This document shows, in pieces, positions 44,866-55,178 of a stretch of DNA of 64,000 nt. The notes under the pieces were generated by a model that did not search any database, had not been told where the DNA came from, and saw nothing but the letters and a program-made list of their open reading frames with translations. The position numbers and the translations under genes are program-made. Positions within the stretch are counted from its first letter, which is position 1. Each line of letters opens with the position of its first letter. The DNA is from Paramacrobiotus metropolitanus (Eukaryota > Tardigrada > Eutardigrada > Parachela > Macrobiotidae): the NCBI RefSeq assembly GCF_019649055.1, contig NW_026570272.1, positions 744,001-808,000 of the forward strand, in the 5' to 3' direction.

Positions 44866-45327
44866 TTACACAACGCAGTCTCGTAAGCTTCTTTTCTTGA
44901 GGAACCCTCTCAGCCACTGATCCGAAGCCTTAAACAGGGGAGCTCCTTTCGCTGCCGCTAAATTCAAGGCTCTTTCCCTTAACTCTCGGCGTGTCACCGT
45001 CCGGCCTTTCTCTCGCTCCGCCACGATAAACTCGTACAGCCCCTCCTCGATATCGAGATGCTCTGGTTGTCTCTTGTGTTTTTCCTTTCTTGGTTTGTCG
45101 CTGCTTTTCAACCTTCTACAAGTAAATCAGTGTTAAGGTATTTCCCTAATATTTTCCAAATTAATTTCATTTAATGAACAAGAGTTCTACCTTTTCCAAA
45201 ACATGAATGTTGTCCAGGGAACTCCGATTTTCATGGCATAACTCCTGGCGCTGATATTACTGGCAGAATGGCCCAACATGAAAGCCCGTATCTCCTCGTC
45301 CGTGTAACTCCGCTGTCCACGGACCAT
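44866..45327 (-). CDS. pogo-like DNA-binding protein without DDE domain
   Basis: Two minus-strand exons (45327-45191 and 45115-44866) join in phase 2, giving about 128 residues. Exon 1 encodes the same pipsqueak-type HTH as the pogo transposase at 11728 (RSYTDEEIRAFMLGHSASNI, then WKR), and the intron lies at the same codon. Exon 2 encodes the CENP-B-type HTH (GRTVTRRELRERALNLAAAK, then WLRGFLKKRSLR) and stops shortly after. No catalytic DDE region follows. Both exons are free of stops and frameshifts although the sequence is well diverged from the 11.7 kb copy. That suggests either selection on a transposase-derived DNA-binding protein or a recent truncation. I saw no terminal repeats around it. 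Confidence 0.6.
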
Positions 45328-46635
45328 AATGAAATCCCACGAAGCTCCGGTAAAATCTATTTTTAACCCAAATAAGGCCAAATTAACAAAAATACAGTTG
45401 CTACACTAATTTCAGCATCTCGAAGGCTCGAGCCTCGAACAGCATTTTAAAACTGAAAACCAAATTTACTGCAACGTTCAACGCATGTTGAATTTCCGGT
45501 GTACAAACTAACGTCTACGGGCGGGTGTGTACGAGGCAGCACGAATAACTTTGATGCTGAGTGCTAAGTCCTGACTATGGACCACGTTCTGCGCGTAGCG
45601 AGACAGGAGACTAGCGACAATAATAAGTAATAATAACTGATTTGAAATATTTTGAATCTAAACTCTAAAGTTAAAAAAAATAACTGAGTATCTTAGCTCA
45701 TAATACGAGCTCGTACAATATAATGATTTCTGATGATGCCCTTCTTATTTCAGATTTCGCGGTTTCTTCTTAGTTTTCTTCACTTTTAAATTCAAGATTT
45801 TTGTGATTTATCTAATTATGGGACCGATTATATTTAGGATTCCGTGTGTTCTGCACTGGATTTCGGTTTCATTTGTTAGGGCATTTTGATTTGGCCCAAT
45901 CAAAATGAGGCGTAAATCGGTAAAGGAGTGATTCTGGGTTCTTTTCTTAGATTAATAATTTATATATGTGGATTCTTTAAGAGGTGAACACTACTTCTAG
46001 TCATTATGATGATTATGATCGTGCGAATCTTTTCTTTACTCCTCGTACTTGTCTTATTGGGCGAATCATGTCAACGTTGATGATGGACTTATTGCGGGCG
46101 AACCAGTGGTGCACGGGTGTTACGGAAGGATTGGGAATTTGTTTTGGAGATGCTACTAATGTCCTGGTAATAACGAATAATGGCGGGTGTACTGCTGGCT
46201 GCGAAGAGGCATTTATGACTTTATAATTTTGATTGAATTATTTGTCGTTTATATCCCGAATTTTTCGATTTACTTGTAATTAATTGTCCATGAATGAAAT
46301 CTTGTTGTTGCCCTTCACTGTGGCACTGTTCTGAGTGCTCTGTGGCCATTTTAGGATAGACAGCGGATATTACAAATACCTACTGATGCATTAGAAGGCC
46401 TGGATCGCGGTCAGCCAGAAGGAGCGGAAGAACACGATGCCAGTGCAGGATGCAGTAGCTCCGAAACTGAACCCGAGAAATCCATGCTGCCACTGGTAAG
46501 TACGACATACGATTACGTTCACATTCCATGAATGTAGCCACGCTGGATAAAAAAAAATTCGGCTTTTTGCTTAAGGAATTTAATACTGTAATTTTAGCTT
46601 GATATTTTATCGTCCAAAAAGGTTTTCTAATTTCT
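45328..46635. other. Intergenic, no gene seen
   Basis: AT-rich. An 80-codon frame at 45984-46226 is Cys-containing (WCTGVTEGLGICFGDATN), but has no signal peptide, partner exon or known family, so it is not called. Confidence 0.35.
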
Positions 46636-46639
46636 TTAA

Positions 46640-47316
46640 GGGATTTGGCCCGGTACATAGCGCTAAATTCGTGTACATTGACGGGAATATTCGCTTTCGC
46701 TCATTCCAAACACTTTTTTGGTTGCTTTTTGACATTGTGTAGCCAAATAATTTGCATACATAGGCGTGAAACCCGTTTTCTCGCGCAGCATCCGGTTGCG
46801 GAGTTATCAGGATAACAAAACTCCAAAAAGTTTAAATGCTTCGAGGTGTACCAAAAGTCTCATTATGGACCGATTCCTTTCAAATTTTGCCGCCAAATGC
46901 GCATAATTATAAAGACCGTTCTTACACCGATCCACTGTTCTAGCATGTTTTTCAAATTTTAAAATGAATTTCAAAAATTTTAAAATTCATTTTGAAATTC
47001 GAAAAAATGGTGGGAGTCTGGATCCGTACGTAAGAACGATCTTCTTGGTTATGTGCATTTACTTGCAAAATTTGAAAGGGATCGGTCCATAATGAGAGTT
47101 TTGGTACACCTGAATGCATTTAAACTTTTTGGAATTTTGTTACCCTGATAACTCTGCAACCGGATGTTGCGCGCCCAAACGGATTTCACACTTAAGTATA
47201 CAATCCTTTTGGCTACAAAATACCATAAAGCAATGCAAAAAGTGTTGGGGAGTGCGCGACAGCGAAAGTTTCTGTGGATGTACACGAATTTAGTGCTATG
47301 TACCGGGCCAAATCCC
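46640..47316. mobile_element. Foldback/MITE with ~280-bp arms flanked by TTAA
   Basis: Inverted arms 46640-46925 and about 47030-47316 start GGGATTTGGCCCGGTACATA and show scattered mismatches. A further small hairpin of TTTTAAAAT and AATTTCAAA runs lies in the centre. TTAA sits at both borders (46636-46639 and 47317-47320), the target duplication used by piggyBac and Kolobok elements. No transposase is present. Frames on both strands inside are mirror images of each other and are not genes. Confidence 0.8.
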
Positions 47317-47320
47317 TTAA

Positions 47321-48500
47321 CGAATTTTGCTTTACTTGAGGAATTTATGAAGGATGCTTTACGGGGAATCAAGTTTCAATAAAAATTAATATTACTGTCG
47401 CTCGGTATTGGATATAGGTTAGCTGCTTTTCCGGAAAATTCTTATGTTGTTTATTATTTTATTTATTAGTTTGTGTTTTTGTGCGCTAAAACGCCTGTGA
47501 ACTTAAGAAAAAAATGTATCGTTCAACTCCGTGTTTTGGTAATCGCAATCCACTTGTTTCCTTGCAAATATGAAAAATGAAATTTACAGTTATCATTTTC
47601 TGTTTTTTTCGGTTACTGTAAGCAACAAGTTAATTACAGAAGAATTAGTTGTAGATTTATAGAAGATAGAAGTGAATTATAAAAGATTACAAAAGGTCTA
47701 CGATTACTTCTTATTTGTTTGAATTTTTTTCGGGAGTCCAAACTTGTTCACGCGAGGTGTATATCTGTCTGGTAATTTTTGCAAATTCTCAGAATATTTG
47801 TGCAATGACTGTAAAATCACTACGAGTAGACGTACTGAGTAGTAATCACATTACTAAATTGTTGTTATAAATTATAATCAATACAAATAAAACGGCTGTT
47901 GTTGACAGCACACGAGTGTTATTAAAAGTGTGGTTGTTATTAAAAGTAATTCGACAAGAAACGTATTCGGGTCGCAAAATACATTTTCACTCATGTTTTT
48001 TTCTTATACCAATAAGTTTTATGTTATTAAGAGTTTTTATTCATATTTTTATTTCGTATAATATTATTGCTAGTATATCGTATTTTCGTTTTTCTCGTAC
48101 TGATTATTTTATTAGTTAAATATGCATAAATACGAATTACATACAATTATATGCAAATTATATACAATTAAATAAAATATATGAACAACAATAATTCGTG
48201 CAAATAAAATATAAATAAATATAAAATGTAGATTGATACAACTCGTACAAGTTATTATACTTACAATTACAAGTACTCGTATACAATTACCGTAGAAGTC
48301 TTGTTAATCTATTGGGCTGCAAGCTAATAGTTATTCGTGATCGTAGTGATCATCGTACAGTATACTGTGTAGTACAGTACTGTATTTCTGCGAAATTATC
48401 TTTGATGTCGCTGAATACGTTTTTATTTTACTTTTATGCACGTTTAATTTCTATTATTTGCGATTTAGTTTTTTTCTAATTTTAAATTTTTCTGCTACTG
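47321..48500. other. AT-rich intergenic region
   Basis: Low-complexity AT-rich DNA without a supportable gene. It includes ATACAATTA/AAATATAAAT simple sequence at about 48120-48230. An upstream exon of the next gene may hide here. Confidence 0.4.
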
Positions 48501-51500
48501 GTGGTTTTTCTTCGTTCCCGTCATTTGAACGTATTCGTTGTGGTCTCTGGAATACAGGAGGCGCCGCTAACTGAGCAGCATGCCGCCATTCTCCGTTTAC
48601 ACAACGAAGAAAAATCCCATCGACAGATTGCCAAGCTCCTGTGCGTCAGTACGAAAACCATCAAGAAAGTCCTGGTGTCCGCGGGCATGGCGACGGAAGC
48701 CGGTCGACCCGGCCGGAAGTTGGCCTTAACCGGTCGGGAAGAGGAGGCCCTGGTGGAATTCCTACTGGCGCTGGATCAGGTGAATCTCAATTGGACGTGG
48801 CCGTTACTGCACAAACTCCTCGAGATCGTCGCTAAGAAAAAGGACCCATCAGGTTGGCTGATACGTTACATTTTCACTAACCAAAGATATCATACGCTCT
48901 GATTTTTTTAATGATTCTGAACAACTGCCGCTATTGCAATTAAATGTAAACAATTCAGATGTACAACTTGAGTGTTTATCAGTAGACAGCACTGTAATGT
49001 TAACGAGTTGTACGGCAGATCACTTTCGATATATGAGTCGCGATCATTGTAGCCATCGTTCTACGAAATCTTGTCGTAAATCTGAAAAGCTTGCTTAGGG
49101 ACGACTTTAATTTTAAAATTTATTTTCTTGTAGTATTTTAAAAATTTATTGATGGACGATTATTTTGTATTGATTTTTAACGACATTCTTTTACAGACCG
49201 TATACTGTTAATTTTGTTTGTAGCGATTTTAGAAATGAGATTCGGTTACAAATACTTGCGTTTTTGTGACCGACGTAACTGTTCAGTTATTATAGGACAA
49301 TTTATTCACAATTTAGGACAATTATAGGACAATATAGGACAATTTATTCACAATTTAGGACAATTATAGGACAATATAGGACAATTTATTCACAATTTAG
49401 GACAATTATAGGACAATATAGGACAATTTATTATAGGACAATATAGGACAATTTATTATAGGACAATTTATTCAGATAAATTATTGATGTGTTGATGAAG
49501 TTTATATATTCGCGGTGCAGACTATGTGCTGCTGATTCAGTGAGTAAACAATTTTGTTAACAAAATTTATTCGCAATAATTAGCAGTTTATTGCTGCAAA
49601 AAAGCGATTTATAAAATTTATTTGCTAATAATTTGCCATTTACAGATTCTTCGAATTGCAATTTCTTGATTATTAGTTACCTTGTTATTAATTATGGTGC
49701 CCTTATAGGCACCCCCTAAAACCCCCGTATATTATAGGCACCCCTTTTCGCACCCCGTTTATTATAGGCACCCTTTTTAGCTTAATATAATATATCACAG
49801 ATTTAGTGTTCTTAGGTAATAATGCAGCTTTATTCAGATAATAATTTAATTTTTTTAGTAATTGTTTACAATAACTTATTTCTCTGGCGTCCAGTTAAGG
49901 AGACTAATATATAGGAAGAACCTGATTTTTAAATTATCTCACAACTGGCAGTTTAGTTGAAAGTAAAGGACTTTTATGTAATTGTTATAAATTAACCCCC
50001 CACATCAGGCTTTCCAGCCGATAACAGGACGATCCGGCAAATCAGCCAGCCTGGGAGCGAAGTAGTATCATCCATTCTATTGTGACCAGAAGGTCATCTT
50101 TCGCGTTAGTCAGCTAGCTTATTCATTGGCTCCTTCCAATCCGTTATCACCTTGTGGTTTTCTCAGCTTGTAAGACTTTTGAGCCGCGCCTTTTGTGAAT
50201 ATGGTGTTCGCGGGCCACCGTACGGCAAGGAGAGCTGCAGTTGGACATGCGGCGACACCGGAGCACGTCGGGGTTCCGGTGTTAGACAGCATTATATTCA
50301 CGAAAGCGTTCGGATTTTTAACATGTGCATTTGTTCAAACGGAGATAAATGATTCCCTTTCCCTACGTTCACCCCGATCTACTTTTTCCGCCTAATTGCT
50401 GGTTTTGTATGTCTTGGCCTGTGACACCCTTGCCGGTCTCTTTAGCAATTTGTCGCTGAATTACCCTGGCACGAATTTATGCTATCTTCTGTGCCTGAAC
50501 ATGGTTAGGAGTCCAGGACGGCGGTTTTCCGGTAAAGTTTTCCACCTTTTTTTTTCGTTTTCTTTATGGTACACACATTCGTTGAAATTTTTTTTGTACT
50601 TAATAGAAGGCTCCTGAGCTTGAACGTCTCGGGCCATGTAGTACTACTCACGGTATTGATCAAAAATGGGTGCCTATAATAATCAGGGTGCGAAAAGGGG
50701 TGCCTATAATAAACGGGGGTTTCAGGGGGTGCCTATAACGGTTTCCTATTAATTATCCTGTGCCGTATAGTGAATTTGTTTACGCTGTCGTATGCAGGTT
50801 CCGGGAACGGGAGCAGTCGGAGCTTCTCTAGTAAGTGGCTGTTGGGTTTCAGCCACCGACACCGGAAGAAGATCGCCCTGCGGGTGGTGGACTCGGGGCT
50901 GAGCGGTCCCACGCAGAACAAACAGAGAACCCATCCCGGTAGGATGGATTGCTTTGAGGAGATCCTCCGGCGGTTATACACTAGTCTGTCCATCCCCGAT
51001 GTGCCGGCCAGCCTCCTGGAGGTGCAGGAGATGTGGGTGCACCACGTGGAGAGCCCCAAGACGCGCAAGGTGTTCGCCCGCAAAGGGCGGAAAAACGTGC
51101 GGTTGACCATCGCCTGGTCCACTGCCGGAAATGGTAAAGTACTGTAATTGTGCTTGCCGATTGGAATAAATCGACTAAAAATTATAAAAATATTTACCAA
51201 CATTTGCTGAAAATAAGATGAACTGATGTGAATAATTTAATTGTGCAGATGAACGGCTTAATCAGTATAATTATGACAACCCACTTTCGATTTTTGCTTT
51301 AACTGGGATCTGGAAATAATACATAATTCCCCAAAAAATTGTAAATAATTGTACAAATGTTATATAATTGTTATTGATTTTACAGAATTAAGTTGGTATT
51401 ATTGAACCAAACTTTAACTGCGATTAATGCGGGGGGGTATGTTCCCGTATTTCAAGGAAGTACGACAATGAATGGCTAATAATTTAAACTAAGTTATTTA

Positions 51501-52438
51501 AATAATTTAATCTCTGCGTGGTTATGGATACTGGATAGCGTAATTATTAAAACGTCAAATTTCGGATTTGTTTTTGCTTGGAAATAATTTTGCCGGAAGT
51601 TTTAATTAATGGCTTGTACAACTAAATTATTATATGCATGCCGTAATACAATACATTACAGAAATTGATTAAATTTAATACTATACTGTACTAATAAAAC
51701 TTGGATTTGTTGCCTTAGCAAGAAAAAATTGAACGGAAAAATCGCAGTAGAGTGCTGACTACCTAAGTACTCGTACATACCGTAATTTACCCCATGGCGC
51801 AATCCCGGTTAAAAAGAATTTGGATTGGAGATTAAGATTAAAAATTTCGGCTTTTTTTATAAAAGCCTAAAAAATAGTACAATATACGACTATACGAGTA
51901 ACTGGCTGAAAAACTGATATAATAAGATACATGCTGCTGAACTATTGTAATTACGTACTCGTTTTTTTGCTGTTAGCGCAGCGTACTTTGGTTTGCTTTG
52001 ACACTTATCAACGCTATAGATAATAAATATTTAATAGTGAGCGGTTGGTTTTCTTAATTAAATAAAGGTGAATATGAATAAGCTATCTTTTCTTTGACGT
52101 ATATTTTTCAGTTTTTGATAATTGAAAGTTCTCAGGGCGAAGTTTTCAGTTTGTCAGTATTTCTACAGGAAATGAATATTCTTAATTGAAAATGGGTTTT
52201 TAATTGAAAATGGGTATTCTCTGCTCTAGGAAACAAAAAGCGCACACGCCGCGTGAAACCACCAGCCGGTGGAGACAACATCAGCCGTGTTCCGCCCGGT
52301 ATCCAGCCGCCGCTGCCGGCCGTTCTCCCGCCGATCAGTGATACAGCGCTGCGGATAGTGCTGCAGGCCATCATGAGGACCGGCTACACGGAGGAGGATG
52401 CGAAGCAAATCCTGCGTGATATCAACGTCCCCATCTGA
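48501..52438 (+). CDS. Transposase-derived HTH protein lacking the catalytic core
   Basis: Three exons join in phase 1: 48501 (or about 48559) to 48852, 50798-51133 and 52230-52438. Exon 1 encodes a Tc1/pogo-like HTH (EQHAAILRLHNEEKSHRQIA, then STKTIKKVLVSAG) and a second helical segment (REEEALVEFLLALDQ). Exon 2 has a CENP-B-HTH-like end (FSSKWLLGFSHRHRKKIALR). It then has a stretch aligned in position with the start of a DDE domain (FEEILRRLYTSLSIPDVP, KVFARKGRKNVRLTIAWSTA), but the expected NxDET aspartate is replaced (EVQEMWV). Exon 3 is basic then Pro-rich and ends in a UBA-like helix pair (TGYTEEDAKQILRDINV). There is no DDE catalytic core. All exons are intact, unlike the paralogue at 60.6 kb, so I infer a host-retained DNA-binding protein. 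The true start may lie in an upstream exon, since CAG|GAGGCG at 48558 looks like an acceptor. Confidence 0.55.
49290..49473. repeat. Minisatellite TATAGGACAA / TTTATTCACAATTTAGGACA
   Basis: Repeated TATAGGACAAT units alternate with TTTATTCACAATTTAGGACA, giving about three copies of a longer compound unit plus extra short units. It lies in the first intron of the transposase-derived gene. Confidence 0.85.
49696..50746. mobile_element. MITE with subterminal TATAGGCACCCC repeats, 10-bp target duplication
   Basis: Both ends contain inverted arrays of TTATAGGCACCCC and AACCCCCGT. The left end starts GGTGCCCTTATAGGCACC and the right end is the reverse complement of GGAAACCGTTATAGGCACC. TATTAATTAT lies on both sides (49686-49695 and 50747-50756), a 9-10 bp duplication as in Mutator-like elements. 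The 1.05 kb interior shows no transposase. The element ends about 50 bases before exon 2 of the gene it sits in. Confidence 0.75.
51134..52229 (+). other. Second intron of the transposase-derived gene
   Basis: AT-rich intron bounded by G|GTAAAG and CTCTAG|. No other feature was seen. Two adjacent copies of TAATTGAAAATGGGT sit just before the acceptor. Confidence 0.5.
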
Positions 52439-52439
52439 A

Positions 52440-54030
52440 CATACTTACTCGTGACCAATTTCCCCGTGCAATGCGAATGCTGCATTGGCCAAAGTTATAT
52501 TTTTTTATTATTCTATAGTCTGTAGAACTGCTTCGGTTTAATATCGTGGATCGTGCAGACAAGCGCATGTCTGTTGGAAGTTCAAAGTGACCCAGTGTTG
52601 GCGATGAATGCCCAGTGAATGTGGCTATCTGATGTACAGCATAAGTTTAATACCTGTACATGTACTCGCACTTTATACTGCAGAGTGCGGACCAGTTGAT
52701 CGATTTCTGGTTTCTAGCTCGATCCTGACTGGCACAAATCGGACAGCTTGTTTTTAATTTTTTAGAAGGTTTTCTTCGCTTTTCCGGTACTAGCCGGTCA
52801 GTATAACATAGGTTTTCCTCGCTTTTCCAGTACTTGCCGGTCAATATATTTGGGCAAAATAATGATAAGGAGTATGAAGTAAACTGGGCGGAAAAATATA
52901 TGTCTCGTATTTGATTACTTCGAAAGAAATCCTTATACTTCACTGTACGTACTACACTCTGTCTTATGGCTTCGCAGTTGAAAAATTGCTGGTAATAGCT
53001 CTACTGCTCTACCCTCAAAATCTTCATAACGCTTCCTGCGCAAGAAAAAAACTCGTTTTGGGAAATCTGGGTTTTGAATCCAGTTTCTCGCGGGTTTCTA
53101 CGCCCTGACGATAACTGTCATGGCAGGAATTTCAACTTTCGGCACGGGCATTCTTCAAAGGCAAAGCTAGTGTTGCGCACTGTGTAGCCACGGTACAAAG
53201 GCGGCACTATGTATTCTGCAGGAAGTCATGCAGGTAGGCGAACTGAACTCACTCGGGCTGCAGGTAGAACTGAGTTACTCCAAGCGAAACCAGATATCTA
53301 CGAGGAGTTTCGTTTTTGTAGCAACTCCCAGTGGTAGCAATATCCAGGGGCGAATTTAAGGAGGGGGCACGTGCCCTCTCCGGAATTTTTGGAAAAGTGG
53401 GTACTTCAAAAAAGTACAGGGCTAGTATTGCTAGACAAATTTTACCGGCTTTGGAAAAAGCTGCAGAAATTGCTGTTTTTAATTGAATTTCTAGCGGTTT
53501 GATCAGTCATACCGTTTGTTTGCTTCGCGCTCCGCGGGAAAATGCCTCTTTGTTGCACTTTACCAATTCAGATTGTAACTTAAAATCATTGCGCGGAATT
53601 TAGGTGTATAACTCACTGTCTTCCACGAAGCGCGCATTATCGGGGAACCCAGCTTTTTCTTCTATTACCAAACCATTTTTTTACCATTTTCTATCAAATG
53701 TCTAGCAATCCCAGGTATAAAAACGTGCATCGGCTTCGCGCGAAAATTAACTGTTTTTCTGAACTCTGTACATGATATTGCATTGCTGTTGTGCCGTTTA
53801 ACATCCTTTGCAGGAAAATTTTGCGGCAGTTTCAGGTGACAGGTTCCTACATGCGGTATACGAGGGATATCGGTCGAGCGTATAAGAAAGTGTAGCTTCT
53901 GTTGTTGGTCTTCGAAATCCGTGTGTAAACAAAAGAAAATTTCTGGCGGTCGTTGAGTGCGGAATGCCCGGCAAGTTGAAGGCGTAGTGATTAAACGTAA
54001 CCGAAGCGTAGTGAGTAAGCTTTACCTGTA
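52440..54030. other. Intergenic, no gene seen
   Basis: A short direct repeat (CTTCGCTTTTCC(G/A)GTAC with TGCCGGTCA-like ends) occurs at about 52775 and 52819. GGGGGCACGTGCCCTCTCCG near 53362 contains a CACGTG palindrome. No coding sequence is supported. Confidence 0.4.
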
Positions 54031-54038
54031 CATATCTG

Positions 54039-55170
54039 TAGGGTTGAAATCACGCTTTCACGATTTCACATTTCACTTTTCATTTCACTTTCATTTCACA
54101 ATCACGCGGACCCTCGCGTGAAATGTGAAAGTGAAATGAAATGAAATGTGAAATGCATGAAATGGTGAAATCGTGAAATCGGTTAAAATGCTTCGGCAGT
54201 GGACGAAATCGGAGCGATTCACAATATTTCTTGCAACGAAAACATCACTCCGTTGTATTTTTTGTGTAACCGCTTCTAATTCGAACCCTGCGTTAGGCAA
54301 AACTGCGCGTACGTAGACATTAATATTGCAACTGGAAGAGAAGAAAAGGTATTTCTTACGCTTTTAATGCAGATAATTTCAGAATTTTGAGATCTTAGAT
54401 ACATAGTTAGTCAAAAGACACTAAAATTCAGTTCTACTGTTCTGCCCAATAATATGAAGAATTCGTTTTAATAACAAAATTATCCGTGCTTAGGTAGATG
54501 ATCTCGATTTGTCAAACCGGGATCTCGTACTGCGGACACAAAAGAAATTATGTGTTAGAGGTGTTTATACTTTACAGTGCAATTCAAGATCTAATGCGAA
54601 ATTAAACGGAATTTTTAGGTTACTTGCAGTCAAACGGTAGTCAAAGGGCGCGCCCAAATTCTACGAGTACTGCTGTACTAGTAACAGTAGTAACTCGAAG
54701 GAAATTCCGTGCTGCAGTGCACTACTGCGCTGTTTTCCTGTACAGAAATAAGTTCTCTTTATATGCCTTGTTCTTGTGTATTGATTATCATGGTAAAACT
54801 TCTGCTCCTAATTTAGTTTTAAATAGGTGTACTTCTTTACTAAAAAATTAAAGCCAGCTGAAAAATCGTTTTGCACTTACTGCAGAATCATTTTGCATTT
54901 ACTGTATCGTCAGTGCTGAATAATAAAATTAATAATCCAGTTACAATGAATTTGCTCGAAATTTTAAACTACTAGTGCTTACCTTCTACTAGTGCAGTTT
55001 TATATATATTAACGATTTAAATTCTTTTGGCTGTTTACAACCCTAATAAAAGCTAAAATAATCAATTTAAATTATATTTTTTATTTCACGTTTCATTTCA
55101 TTTCACTTCATTTCACTTTCATTTCACTTCTTTTCACAAACGGGTCTAAGCCTCGTGAATTTCAACCCTA
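54039..55170. mobile_element. Non-autonomous hAT-like element with TTTCAC-rich ends
   Basis: The ends TAGGGTTGAAAT (left) and ATTTCAACCCTA (right) are inverted and lie directly between 8-bp copies of CATATCTG (54031-54038 and 55171-55178). An 8-bp duplication with TAGGG-type ends is the hAT signature. Inside each end are dense (TTTCATTTCAC)n runs. On the left these form their own hairpin with a GTGAAATGAAATG run (about 54060-54180). No transposase is encoded. Confidence 0.8.
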
Positions 55171-55178
55171 CATATCTG

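Noticed and set aside
45984-46226. Small cysteine-containing protein
   Set aside because: It has no signal peptide, disulfide pattern or second exon to support it.
46380-47382. Genes on both strands with similar products
   Set aside because: They are the two inverted arms of one foldback element read in opposite directions.
50119-50617. Small open frames inside the 49.7-50.7 kb element
   Set aside because: They are short, overlap on both strands, have no domain, and lie inside a MITE.
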